Assembly (NCBI GenBank): GCA_023252235.1
Contig: JAHEXH010000001.1
Coordinates: 38,019-102,018 of the forward strand
DNA length: 64,000 bases
From: Nitrosotalea sp.
GTDB taxonomy: Archaea; Thermoproteota; Nitrososphaeria; Nitrososphaerales; Nitrosopumilaceae
Reading direction: 5' to 3'
Made by a program: the position numbers and the translations under genes. The notes below the pieces were generated by a model. The model was not told the DNA's origin, did not search any database, and saw nothing but the letters and a program-made list of their open reading frames with translations. Below, in pieces: positions 19,744 to 28,930 of the stretch. Within the stretch, counting starts at the first letter, position 1. Every line of letters begins with the position of its first letter.

Positions 19744-20703
19744 TTAGTTCTTGACTAGTGATTGTCGTAATGTCACTTTCATCTTGTACGCTGTGAGAAT
19801 TTCCTTGCATCTGTTTCTTATGGTGACCTCTGTTATTCCTGCGACGCTTGAGACATCTCTTTGGAGGATGCTCTGTCCAAGAAGAGTTGATGCTATGTAT
19901 AGATAGGCAGCAGCCAACCCATTTGGAGCCTTTCCATCGGCAAGATTGTGGTCAGATGTCTTTTCTGCAATTTCAGCAGCAAGTCTTTCTACACGAACTT
20001 CAAGTTTTGCCAGATTTGCTATTTTTGATATGTATTTTTCAAGAGTTACAGTTGGTGCTGTCTTAGAACCTAGTTCCATCACAAGTGTTCTATAATATTT
20101 TGCCGTTAGTTTGACATTGAGCTTGTCTTCTTTTGAACTTCCTGTTGCAGCACAGATCTCATCAAGGGATCTTACTACATCGCATTGTTTGCATGCCATG
20201 TAAATTGTTGCAGCTGACATGCATGCAACTGATTTGCCTTTTGCATCTGCCTGTCCTTGGAAGTTTCTATATATCATAGATGCTGACTCGATTACATTTC
20301 TTGGCAATGACAGGACATGACATGTTTCTCCTATCTTTGCTAAAATATTTGCAAGTCTTCGTTCTTCTGGTGAAGCAACTCTGATTCTAGTCTGCCATTT
20401 TCTCAGGTTGTACATCTGATTTGCCATGTCGCTTGATATCGATCTTCCACTGAAGTCTTTTGTTCCCATGGCAATCTCTGTTCTGATTCCCAAGTCATGT
20501 TGTGCATAACTTGTCTGTCCTGATGCTCGTGTCAACTTCATCTTGTCTTCAGGATTTGTTGCTCTTGATTCGTGTCCGTAATCTGGCATCTGTTCCATTG
20601 CGACCAATCCGCAGCCAGAACAAATCTTTTCCCCGCTATGAATGTCATCAATTAGATTGGATCGACATTCTGGGCAATTTGTTTGTAGTTCTGTTATGGT
20701 CAT
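19744..20703 (-). CDS. tfb: Transcription initiation factor IIB (TFB)
   Basis: CPECRSNLIDDIHSGEKICSGCGLV zinc ribbon plus two cyclin-like repeats. Confidence 0.97.
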   Translation of the reverse strand: MTITELQTNCPECRSNLIDDIHSGEKICSGCGLVAMEQMPDYGHESRATNPEDKMKLTRASGQTSYAQHDLGIRTEIAMGTKDFSGRSISSDMANQMYNLRKWQTRIRVASPEERRLANILAKIGETCHVLSLPRNVIESASMIYRNFQGQADAKGKSVACMSAATIYMACKQCDVVRSLDEICAATGSSKEDKLNVKLTAKYYRTLVMELGSKTAPTVTLEKYISKIANLAKLEVRVERLAAEIAEKTSDHNLADGKAPNGLAAAYLYIASTLLGQSILQRDVSSVAGITEVTIRNRCKEILTAYKMKVTLRQSLVKN

Positions 20704-20987
20704 CTTCTTCTATTTCCTTTGAATCTTTTGGGTCTCATCACAGGAGTTTCTTCGACGATGAAAACTTTTTTTCCAATGTATTTTTTGATATTGTTGGTAA
20801 GCGGAACCGCTGACGCATATGGTGCATCAACAGGACCTATCATTTCTGATACTTTGGCGATTTTGACTCCAGAATTATCTACGACTATCTGGTTGTCTCT
20901 TAGATGTTTTGTGAGTCTAATGATGACTCTCCCGCTACTCGCTAGATGCAATACTTCGCCTACCTCCTGCAATTGAATTCTCAACAA
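20700..20987 (-). CDS. Gar1-like H/ACA RNP protein
   Basis: Gar1/Naf1 fold: GEVLHLASSGRVIIRL...KIAKVSEMIGPVDAPYASAVPL; basic C-terminus. Confidence 0.85.
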   Translation of the reverse strand: MLRIQLQEVGEVLHLASSGRVIIRLTKHLRDNQIVVDNSGVKIAKVSEMIGPVDAPYASAVPLTNNIKKYIGKKVFIVEETPVMRPKRFKGNRRR

Positions 20988-21046
20988 AATACTGTTATCA
21001 ATAGAGTTCTGTCAAAATTACTTTAGCTTCAAGCTATAAACACTAT

Positions 21047-21346
21047 TTACTTGGTCTGTTTGGCTCTTCTTGAAACCAGTTTTTCAGAAATTGCCAAAAT
21101 TATTTTAGATTTTGGCTGGGCCTTTGCAAGTGTGATGTATCCTGACCTGACATATGGTCTTCTTGGAAATCTAACCTGATCATTTGTCTCGGTTGGCTCT
21201 AGCCCTGCAGCCTTGGCAGCAGATATCAATTCATTTAATGATGGGTCAAAGACACTTTTTTCACGAGAGACTCTTCTCCCCATTTTCTTTGTAATATTTT
21301 TATTAAAATAATCCAGCCAGACTACGACATGTTCGTAATCCTTCAT
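21047..21346 (-). CDS. Signal recognition particle protein SRP19
   Basis: VVVWLDYFNKNITKKMGRRVSREKSVFDPSLNELISAAKAAGLEP. Confidence 0.92.
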   Translation of the reverse strand: MKDYEHVVVWLDYFNKNITKKMGRRVSREKSVFDPSLNELISAAKAAGLEPTETNDQVRFPRRPYVRSGYITLAKAQPKSKIILAISEKLVSRRAKQTK

Positions 21347-21350
21347 CTTA

Positions 21351-21731
21351 TCACTTTATCAAGATTGCATTTACTGCGCCATCTTGACCAGGTCTAGAAA
21401 TTACTCTACACTGACCTGCTTCGGTTTCTAATATTGCTCCTTTTGAAATGACTCCACGTCTTTCATAGTCTTTGTTTGACGGATTCTTTAACACCTTGAG
21501 AATTTTTAGTTTCTTGACCTTGGAACCTGGAACTGATAAGTTTACAAGATCTGTGGTCTTAAGTGATGTTTTCTGATTTCCTCCTCTTGTCTTACGTGAT
21601 ATGGTAACTTGCTCTCCTGGTACTGCTTCTACTGAATATCTGTCGATTTCATACTTTCGTCTTGATCTGAGAGGATATCTTCTACCGCCAGTAATCTTAC
21701 TTGTTGCAAGATTTTCCACAGATTTCTTCAT
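21351..21731 (-). CDS. rps8e: 30S ribosomal protein S8e
   Basis: ATSKITGGRRYPLRSRRKYEIDRYSVE...NYERRGVISKGAILETEAGQCRVISRPGQDGAVNAILIK pattern. Confidence 0.95.
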   Translation of the reverse strand: MKKSVENLATSKITGGRRYPLRSRRKYEIDRYSVEAVPGEQVTISRKTRGGNQKTSLKTTDLVNLSVPGSKVKKLKILKVLKNPSNKDYERRGVISKGAILETEAGQCRVISRPGQDGAVNAILIK

Positions 21732-21795
21732 GCTGATTCGATAAAGTAACTCTAATTTATACCATTTACAGCATGGAATACTATTTTTGGTTTGA

Positions 21796-22380
21796 TTATT
21801 GACTTGTTTGGGTCAAGGGTTCGGTAGGTAGAGGTTGTTGCTGAACTGTGGCCTGACTTGGATTTCTTACCTTTGTGAAGAGTTTCTGTTTGAGGAGATC
21901 CTTGTCTCCTTGGATGCCAAAGTATTTTTGGAATTTTTCAGTGGTGTTGTAAATCTTGAGCCTTCCAACATTTTGGTGCTCGATATAGTCCAACTGCTGT
22001 AATAGTTTTAGATGCATGTATACCCCGGAACCTCTTACTTCTACCAGTCTCTTTGAAGAGACAGGCTGCATGTATGCAATGTATGATAATGTCTTTAATG
22101 TGGCTGTAGGCAAAAGTGGCTTTGATGCATACTTTCGAATTACTGTGTTAAACTCTGGTTTTAGTTGAAATACATATGATCCATCTGGTAAACTTGCTAC
22201 TTCTATTGCCCTGAATACCGATTTTGTCTTTTTGACAAGGTTTGTCATTAGGGCTAAAGTCTTGGTTCTGGATTCTGTCCCAGAAGCTCTTATCAATTCC
22301 TCTATAGTAAGAGGTCTTCCTGCTGAATATAGCGAAGCTTCTAGTCTTGCCATGGCATCGTCATCTTCTATCTTTCCCAT
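21796..22380 (-). CDS. scpB: SMC-Scp complex subunit ScpB
   Basis: MARLEASLYSAGRPLTIEELIRASG...PTATLKTLSYIAYMQPVSSKRLVEVRGSGVYMHLKLL. Confidence 0.88.
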   Translation of the reverse strand: MGKIEDDDAMARLEASLYSAGRPLTIEELIRASGTESRTKTLALMTNLVKKTKSVFRAIEVASLPDGSYVFQLKPEFNTVIRKYASKPLLPTATLKTLSYIAYMQPVSSKRLVEVRGSGVYMHLKLLQQLDYIEHQNVGRLKIYNTTEKFQKYFGIQGDKDLLKQKLFTKVRNPSQATVQQQPLPTEPLTQTSQ

Positions 22381-22450
22381 ATGGAATAATGTTAAGGTTA
22401 GAGTATACTTAAATGAAATTCCTGCTGACTATTGATCTACTTGTAAATTT

Positions 22451-23110
22451 CTATTTTATCAGAGAGACCACTATATCGTCTTCTGTTTGTTCAAGATCTA
22501 CTTTCATATCTCTTGCCAAAAAGAGAATGGCAAAGAAACATCTGATTACATCGATAAGCTCAAGCTCTGATACTATACTCTTAAAGGATCCATAACCTAC
22601 AGCCTTTATCTTGTTCATTATCAGTTCTTCATACTGTCCTATTATTTTCTCAAGAGAGATGAAATAATCATCAAAATTAGGGGCTTGGACTGGCTCAAAC
22701 TCAATCTGTCTTCTACTTGAACGCGGATTTGCTATTGTTCCAATAAGATTCTCAAGAACTGATAACAACTCATCTAATGTTACTGGATATGTAGACTCGT
22801 GTCTATACGGCATGTTTATGATCTCAATATCTACGTCTTCTCTCTGTGTTAGGGGTTTTTTCTCCATGGCTGCCTTCTGCAGTGCAAAAATGCTTTCTAC
22901 TTTCATTCTATGTATCATGGCAGAAGACAAGGCGGCAATTCCTGCTACTCTGAGATCTTTTTTATCTGTCTGACTGAGAATTTTAATCAAAATATCTAGA
23001 ATGCGTATTACGTCTATACTCCATACGTCCTTTTTTGAAATATCTAGAGGACTAAATAGTATGTTTACTGGAGGTTGAGAAATACCTACACCTGGATTTT
23101 CCTTGCTCAC
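22451..23110 (-). CDS. scpA: SMC-Scp complex subunit ScpA (kleisin)
   Basis: DVIRILDILIKILSQTDKKDLRVAGIAALSSAMIHRMKVESIFAL...; adjacent to scpB. Confidence 0.82.
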   Translation of the reverse strand: MSKENPGVGISQPPVNILFSPLDISKKDVWSIDVIRILDILIKILSQTDKKDLRVAGIAALSSAMIHRMKVESIFALQKAAMEKKPLTQREDVDIEIINMPYRHESTYPVTLDELLSVLENLIGTIANPRSSRRQIEFEPVQAPNFDDYFISLEKIIGQYEELIMNKIKAVGYGSFKSIVSELELIDVIRCFFAILFLARDMKVDLEQTEDDIVVSLIK

Positions 23111-23222
23111 TCTATTACTGCTCTATTTTTGTTTATAATACATGTGTTATCTACTCTTTTCCTAGCTCAAGTCAAGAGTTTTCCTCTTACACAAACCAAA
23201 TATTATAAGCTGATTCTGTGTA

Positions 23223-23975
23223 TTGCTAGAAATGGACAAGGACTTGGAGAAATTTGATCTTGCATGTACTTATTTGAAAAATGATCAAAGTGCGGCAGCT
23301 CACAATTTGTTTACTACTCTTGCCCAAAAAGAGATGAAAAATAACAACTACAAAGCTGGTCTTTACCTCATCCTAGCCTCAGAATGTAAATTAAGGCAAG
23401 GTAAGGAAAGAAAAGAGGAACTTTTGGAAGCAGCCCAATTTTATATCAAGATTGCAAAAAAGGATCACAATAATGCAAATTATGCGTATCAATGTGCTGC
23501 TAGATGCTTTCTTAGAACTGGGCATTATGATGATGCAATGAAAGCATTTGAAGCGGCTCAAAAATACACTCCAAAAATAGTTGAGGAAAAAAGACCGATT
23601 GTCGTGGTTGATGACAGTCCTGCAATTTTATTAAGACTCAAAAATTTCCTCCAACAATTAGGCTATGATGATATACAAACCGTTGCAAATGGAAAGTCTG
23701 CAATTAATCTTGTTTCTAAACTTGTAAAATCAAAGCAAAATCCAATTGTACTGCTTGATATGGAATTGCCAGATCTGAAAGGAGATGTAGTTGCAAAAAC
23801 TCTTCTAGAATCAAAACCTGATATATCTATTATATTGATAACTGCAGACGAAAAATCTACACCACGTGTTAGAAATACTATTGGTTTTGGTTCTACCGCA
23901 TTTGTTCAAAAACCATTTTCCATAAACGAATTGAAAAATGCACTAGATACAGCTAAATTGTCTGAAATTAATTAA
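23223..23975 (+). CDS. TPR-like N-terminus fused to CheY-like response regulator receiver domain
   Basis: VVVDDSPAILLRLKNFLQ...IVLLDMELPDLKGD...AFVQKPFSINEL (receiver D, D, K pattern) preceded by helical repeat segment. Confidence 0.87.
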   Translation: MLEMDKDLEKFDLACTYLKNDQSAAAHNLFTTLAQKEMKNNNYKAGLYLILASECKLRQGKERKEELLEAAQFYIKIAKKDHNNANYAYQCAARCFLRTGHYDDAMKAFEAAQKYTPKIVEEKRPIVVVDDSPAILLRLKNFLQQLGYDDIQTVANGKSAINLVSKLVKSKQNPIVLLDMELPDLKGDVVAKTLLESKPDISIILITADEKSTPRVRNTIGFGSTAFVQKPFSINELKNALDTAKLSEIN

Positions 23976-24474
23976 GTAACAACATTGACATGTTGAGTAG
24001 ATTTACATCTTTGATTTGAATTCCACTGATCTTATAATCTATGATCTGGTCCGAGAATTTCTCTACTACTCTTGCTGATGGGTTTTTTTCAGTTCCTTCT
24101 ACTCTTAATACTGTAATCATATTCCAATCCCCATCTACTGTTGCAACAAAGAGATAGTTTGGCAAAGTTTTGATGTAATTCTTTATGGATTCTGTTATGG
24201 TATCCATGGATCTTGTTATCTTGAGTTTGAGGAATAATGCTTCAAACTGATCATTTGAAGATATGCCGCTTAATACTGCTTTGTAGCCTTTTATGATTCC
24301 ATTTTTCTCAAGTCTCTCGATTCTTTTTCGAATTGTCCTGTCTGATACCTCCACTCCAAAATTTCTTAATTCGCTTGCTATTTCTTTTGATGGTGTACGT
24401 GCGTTCTTGTTGAGAATGTTAATTATCTTTTGATCAATCTCGTCTAACGTAGACCAGTTTTGATCATCTGACAT
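23968..24474 (-). CDS. Lrp/AsnC family transcriptional regulator
   Basis: LDEIDQKIINILNKNARTPSKEIASELRNFGVEVSDRTIRKRIERLEKNGIIKGYKAVL. Confidence 0.93.
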   Translation of the reverse strand: MSDDQNWSTLDEIDQKIINILNKNARTPSKEIASELRNFGVEVSDRTIRKRIERLEKNGIIKGYKAVLSGISSNDQFEALFLKLKITRSMDTITESIKNYIKTLPNYLFVATVDGDWNMITVLRVEGTEKNPSARVVEKFSDQIIDYKISGIQIKDVNLLNMSMLLLN

Positions 24475-24520
24475 GGTTTTCTATTTGAGTGATGACTTTT
24501 TGAAGTTTATGATGTATGGT

Positions 24521-24640
24521 CCCACGCGCAGGATTTGAACCTGCGACAACCCGGTTTCTGTAAGCCTGATAGGCTGAATGACGGTTAGCCGATGGCCAAC
24601 CACTACAGCCGGAAGCTCTACCAGGCTGAGCTAGCGTGGG
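24521..24640 (-). tRNA. tRNA-Tyr(GTA) with ~47-nt intron at position 37/38
   Basis: Reverse complement CCCACGCTAGCTCAGCCTGGTAGAGCTTCCGGCTGTAG-[47 nt]-ACCGGGTTGTCGCAGGTTCAAATCCTGCGCGTGGG; C1-G72 typical of archaeal tRNA-Tyr. Confidence 0.92.
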
Positions 24641-24770
24641 ACTGTTTCTCACGCAGTTTTTTCGTATTAAATAACTATCGATAATCTATTATTTCCAAAA
24701 ATTCAAATCTTGCTACTAAATTTTTTCACTGATCAGATTACATATAAACAGGATAAATTGTCTCGATACT

Positions 24771-25382
24771 GTGTTGGAGGCAACAATGTCTGAAGGGGGA
24801 TATGTATGTGTGCCATATTTGCAAAACGATGCCTTCACTACATTGAAGAGTACATTTGAAAAATCCGATTTTGTCAATGATATGTATTTTGTAACCGCAA
24901 CTTTTTCAGAAGACGGCCGTGCATACTTTCCATCTCGTTCTAATACCTACCTTCTTGCAAGATTCAAAGATCGTTCACAAATGATGTGTGAAGTTGAAAA
25001 ATGTAAACAAGATACTCCTACATTTGTTTTTACAACAAACGATGAACTCTTTGAAAGATTAGATGATGACAATTTGAATTTGTTATCGATCTATTACCTT
25101 GAATATGGAGATTCCTCATCTGATCTATCTGATCTTGGTTTTATTGTTGCCAAGCGTAACCGAGTAAGAAGAGCAGAGCTAGGTAATCTTAAACTGTCTA
25201 CCACTCAAACTCAAAAATTCACTTTTCCTTATGAAGGAAATTTGATAGTACTTGAGGTTTCAAGTGATAGTAAACATCAAGCTGATAACAAGTACTGTGA
25301 GAAGACAAGAAAAGAGGTTCAAAGAAAAGGAATTGGAATGACTAGTCTTCTTAATCTGTCAGTAATCGAGAGAATAAAATAG
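24771..25382 (+). CDS. Hypothetical protein (203 aa)
   Basis: Long ORF with coding composition and upstream promoter-like AT-rich region. Confidence 0.75.
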   Translation: MLEATMSEGGYVCVPYLQNDAFTTLKSTFEKSDFVNDMYFVTATFSEDGRAYFPSRSNTYLLARFKDRSQMMCEVEKCKQDTPTFVFTTNDELFERLDDDNLNLLSIYYLEYGDSSSDLSDLGFIVAKRNRVRRAELGNLKLSTTQTQKFTFPYEGNLIVLEVSSDSKHQADNKYCEKTRKEVQRKGIGMTSLLNLSVIERIK

Positions 25383-25393
25383 AATTTTAAGAA

Positions 25394-25410
25394 ATCTCTT
25401 TTCAAGAGAT
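25394..25410. repeat. Short perfect hairpin ATCTCTT-TTC-AAGAGAT just after the 24771-25382 gene
   Basis: 7-bp perfect arms, 3-nt loop, 11 nt past the stop. Confidence 0.35.
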
Positions 25411-25464
25411 CAATTGAAAATCTAAACCGTAATAGAAAAGTTATATACTCTTCTAAATTCTGTT

Positions 25465-25878
25465 TTGGTAATGAGTAAGCCATCTGAACTTGGTGCGCTA
25501 AAAATTGGCTCCTACATATTACTTCCAGTAGGTGGTCCAAATGAAGAGCCATGTAGAATCGTTGAATATGATACAAGTAAACCCGGTAAACACGGTGCAG
25601 CAAAGGCAAGAATAGTTGGAGTTGGAATATTTGACAAGAAAAAATATTCACACGTTTCACCAGTCAGTGCACAAGTTCAAGTTCCTCTTATTGATAAACG
25701 AGTAGGTTCTATAATTTCAAAAACACCAGCAAGTACGCAGATAATGGATTCCGAAACATTTGAAGTGTTTGATGCGCAATTGATTGAAGACGAAATCAAG
25801 GACAAAGTTGCACAAGGTTCAGACGTTGAATACTGGAAAGTCATGGACAGAACTATTATAGTCAGAATCAAGAATTAA
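25465..25878 (+). CDS. eif5a: Translation initiation factor aIF5A
   Basis: CRIVEYDTSKPGKHGAAKARIVGVGIFDKKKY: hypusine-loop motif KPGKHGAAKAR. Confidence 0.97.
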   Translation: MVMSKPSELGALKIGSYILLPVGGPNEEPCRIVEYDTSKPGKHGAAKARIVGVGIFDKKKYSHVSPVSAQVQVPLIDKRVGSIISKTPASTQIMDSETFEVFDAQLIEDEIKDKVAQGSDVEYWKVMDRTIIVRIKN

Positions 25879-25883
25879 AATTC

Positions 25884-25949
25884 GGATGCTGATGATGACG
25901 AGAAAAGCCAACTGATGGCATGATGAAGATTATGAGTATTGAAGCATCC
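25884..25949 (+). ncRNA. Candidate C/D box sRNA, D guide complementary to the elongator tRNA-Met(CAU) anticodon loop
   Basis: GGATGCT/AGCATCC terminal stem; C ATGATGA (25892-25898), D' CTGA (25912-25915), C' ATGATGA (25920-25926), D-like TTGA (25939-25942); guide AGATTATGAGTA puts C34 of CUCAUAA at the fifth pair from D. Confidence 0.75.
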
Positions 25950-26002
25950 ATGCTTTTCAAAAATTAGAACTAGTTATACAGTACAACGTGTATGGATACC
26001 CT

Positions 26003-26116
26003 GTGAAAGGTCTTTGTCATGTTTGCTTGGCATCTAATATGGAAACTACTCTAAAGGGACATCTCTCTTTATGTAATAATTGCTTAAAACGAGTAAATGA
26101 ACTGGAAAAAAATTAA
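26003..26116 (+). CDS. Mini zinc-binding protein (37 aa, GTG start)
   Basis: MKGLCHVCLASNMETTLKGHLSLCNNCLKRVNELEKN*: two CxxC pairs. Confidence 0.55.
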   Translation: MKGLCHVCLASNMETTLKGHLSLCNNCLKRVNELEKN

Positions 26117-26141
26117 TTGATTTGGAAGGTATGGTTTAGAA

Positions 26142-26825
26142 TTGAAATTAGCATCTCTATTTTCAGGTGGAAAAGATAGCACATATGCAATATACAAAGC
26201 CAAACAAGAGGGTCATAGCATAGAATGTCTCGTCTCCGTATTTCCACAATCTGAAGAAAGCCATCTTTTACATTATCCAAATATTCCGATCACATCACTA
26301 CAAGCCAAAGCAATGAAAATTCCACAAATTCTGACTAGGACAAGTACCACTGATCCTCAAATCGAACTTGTAGAATTACAAAAACTATTGGAAAAAACAA
26401 AGAAGGATTTTGGAATAGAAGGAATAGTACATGGAGGATTGTTCAGTGATTATCAAAGAATTCGGTTTGAAACACTTGGAAATAATCTCAATCTAAAAGT
26501 AATATCTCCATTGTGGCATGTTGATCAAAAAAATTACTTGAAAGAATTACTGGATTCTAAATTCAAATTCATTATAACGAGTGTGACTTCTGCAGGACTT
26601 GATGAAACTTGGTTGGGACGAGAAATAACTAGGGATGACGTAGAACAACTTATCGTATTATCTACAAAATATGGTTTTAATTTGACATTTGAAGGGGGTG
26701 AGGCTGAAACATTTGTTGTAGATTGTCCATTGTTTTATTCTCCAATTCAAATAATTAAAGCAAACAAGATCTGGGATGGTTATAGAGGAAGATTTGAAAT
26801 AACCGAGGCCGTCTTAGAAAAGTAA
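26142..26825 (+). CDS. Diphthine-ammonia ligase (Dph6-like PP-loop ATPase)
   Basis: LASLFSGGKDSTYAIYKAKQEGHSIECLVSVFPQSEESHLLHYPN...GEAETFVVDCPLF. Confidence 0.92.
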   Translation: MKLASLFSGGKDSTYAIYKAKQEGHSIECLVSVFPQSEESHLLHYPNIPITSLQAKAMKIPQILTRTSTTDPQIELVELQKLLEKTKKDFGIEGIVHGGLFSDYQRIRFETLGNNLNLKVISPLWHVDQKNYLKELLDSKFKFIITSVTSAGLDETWLGREITRDDVEQLIVLSTKYGFNLTFEGGEAETFVVDCPLFYSPIQIIKANKIWDGYRGRFEITEAVLEK

Positions 26826-28150
26826 TGTTAGACGGTCTAAAAACAGGCCTTAGAGCGGCACTAAAGAAAATAGTAAATTCTTCGGCAGTTGATGAGGCTC
26901 TCATCAAGGAACTCTCCAAAGATATCCAAAGGGCTCTGTTGCAGTCTGATGTAAACGTAAAACTTGTTTTTCAAATTACCAAAAATCTGGAAGAGAGATC
27001 TATCAAAGAAACTCCGCCTCCCGGACTCTCTAGAAAAGATCACATTGTAAAGATTCTATACGAAGAACTTGCTAAATTGTTAGGTACTGAAGAACAATTC
27101 GTATTCCAACCTGGCAAAGTAAACAAGGTCTTGATGCTTGGAATCCAAGGAAGTGGAAAGACTACTGTGACTTCAAAACTTGCCAAGATCTTGACAAGAC
27201 AAGGCTATAGAGTTGCAGTAATTGGGGCAGATACGTATCGACCTGGAGCACTTACACAACTTAGGACGATGTGCGAAAAGGCAAACGTGGAAGTATATGG
27301 TGAGGAAGGAACTAAGGATTCCCCTGAACTTGTAAAAAACGGTCTTAAGCATTTTGAGGGACAAAATTTTGATATTATTCTAATAGATACCGCTGGAAGA
27401 CACAAGGAGGAAAAAGATCTCCTTGACGAAATGACAAGAATTAGTAAAATTGCAAACCCTGATCTTGCATTATTGATAATTGATGGAACTATTGGACAAC
27501 AGTGTTACAATCAAGCTGAAGCATTTCACAAAACAGTACCAGTAGGTGGTATCATCATCACAAAATTGGATAGCAGTGCAAAGGGTGGTGGTGCACTTGC
27601 CGCCGCTGCCGCAACAGGTGCACAAATTATGTACATTGGAACAGGTGAGCGAATAGACGATCTTGAAAAATTCTCCCCAACAAGATTTGTTGGAAGAATG
27701 CTTGGAATGGGTGACATTCAAGCATTACTTGACATGGCAAAAAGACTTGAGACTGAAGGCAATGAGGATCGACTAAAGAGAATCTCACATGGAAAAATGA
27801 ATATGGAAGATTTCTACTTTCAAATTGAAGAAGCAACAAAGGCCGGAGGATTACGTAACATCTTAGAAAACATGCCTGGTTTTTCTGGAATGGTAAAAGA
27901 AGATCAAGTAGAACAACAGGAACAACGAATGGAAAAATGGCGTTATATCATACAATCTATGACCAAAGATGAAAAATCAGATCCTGATTTGATAAATGCA
28001 TCTAGAGTAAAAAGAATAGCAAGGGGTTCTGGATGGCCTGAGCATGAGGTAAAAGAACTTCTCAAAGCATACAAAAACTCAAAGACCATGATGAAGGCCT
28101 CTAAAGGAAGACAGATGCAGGGCATGTTAAGAAAAATGGGATTAGGTTAG
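26825..28150 (+). CDS. srp54: Signal recognition particle protein SRP54/Ffh
   Basis: LGIQGSGKTTVTSKLAKIL, DTAGRH, TKLDSSAKGGGAL, C-terminal M domain. Confidence 0.97.
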   Translation: MLDGLKTGLRAALKKIVNSSAVDEALIKELSKDIQRALLQSDVNVKLVFQITKNLEERSIKETPPPGLSRKDHIVKILYEELAKLLGTEEQFVFQPGKVNKVLMLGIQGSGKTTVTSKLAKILTRQGYRVAVIGADTYRPGALTQLRTMCEKANVEVYGEEGTKDSPELVKNGLKHFEGQNFDIILIDTAGRHKEEKDLLDEMTRISKIANPDLALLIIDGTIGQQCYNQAEAFHKTVPVGGIIITKLDSSAKGGGALAAAAATGAQIMYIGTGERIDDLEKFSPTRFVGRMLGMGDIQALLDMAKRLETEGNEDRLKRISHGKMNMEDFYFQIEEATKAGGLRNILENMPGFSGMVKEDQVEQQEQRMEKWRYIIQSMTKDEKSDPDLINASRVKRIARGSGWPEHEVKELLKAYKNSKTMMKASKGRQMQGMLRKMGLG

Positions 28151-28204
28151 AACATTTTCAAACTAAGCTGTATCTAAATATCGTATGCAGTATATCTAAA
28201 CATC

Positions 28205-28882
28205 TTGTTGAACAGCTGTCAGTGTTATCGAGCACTGGGTCTCCAAGAAGGGGCTTCCATTAAGGAAGTAAAATCTGCATATCGAAAACTAGCTTTACAA
28301 TTTCACCCAGACAAAAATACTTTGGATCAAGAGAGCACAAAATTCAAGATGATAGTTGAAGCATATCAAACACTTCACACTGAATATAAAAATAAAATAG
28401 GAACCAATTCTTCTGAAAAATATACTACGAATTCCAAGAAAAAATCTAATTTTAATTCTAGAACTTATTCTTGGGGTGCAAGAAAATCTGATAGAACTCC
28501 AGATGAGGACTGGACTCGACATACTCAATATGCCGAAAACGAATATCAAAATTTTTGGGCCCATTACGAAAAGACTTTTTGGGATTACTATGAAAAAGTA
28601 AGATCTGAAAAAAGATATGAAACTGAATCAATACAAGTAGAGGAGGATATTTCTGTCTCTGTAAATGTTGATCCTGGTAGGTGTATAGCGTGCTGTAGCT
28701 GTGAGGCAATTGCACCTTCAGTGTTTAGAGTGGAGAAGAATGTTAGGGTGAATCCAAAATCTAAAGTAATTGACGAACATGGTGCAAATTCTGAAAAAAT
28801 ACTTGATGCTGCACAGACATGTCCAACAAAAGCCATCAGCGTCTCAGAAAAAGAATCTTGTAGACAACTATATCCATGGTAA
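28205..28882 (+). CDS. J-domain (DnaJ) - ferredoxin fusion protein
   Basis: YRALGLQEGASIKEVKSAYRKLALQFHPDKN at N-term; VDPGRCIACCSCEAIAPSVF...AAQTCPTKAI ferredoxin at C-term. Confidence 0.92.
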   Translation: MLNSCQCYRALGLQEGASIKEVKSAYRKLALQFHPDKNTLDQESTKFKMIVEAYQTLHTEYKNKIGTNSSEKYTTNSKKKSNFNSRTYSWGARKSDRTPDEDWTRHTQYAENEYQNFWAHYEKTFWDYYEKVRSEKRYETESIQVEEDISVSVNVDPGRCIACCSCEAIAPSVFRVEKNVRVNPKSKVIDEHGANSEKILDAAQTCPTKAISVSEKESCRQLYPW

Positions 28883-28930
28883 TTTACATAATTACGATTA
28901 AAACACCTCATTTACTTACTGTATGTGTAG

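Noticed and set aside
24464-24652. 62-aa minus-strand ORF
   Set aside because: Covers the intron-containing tRNA-Tyr gene; translation is an artefact of tRNA sequence
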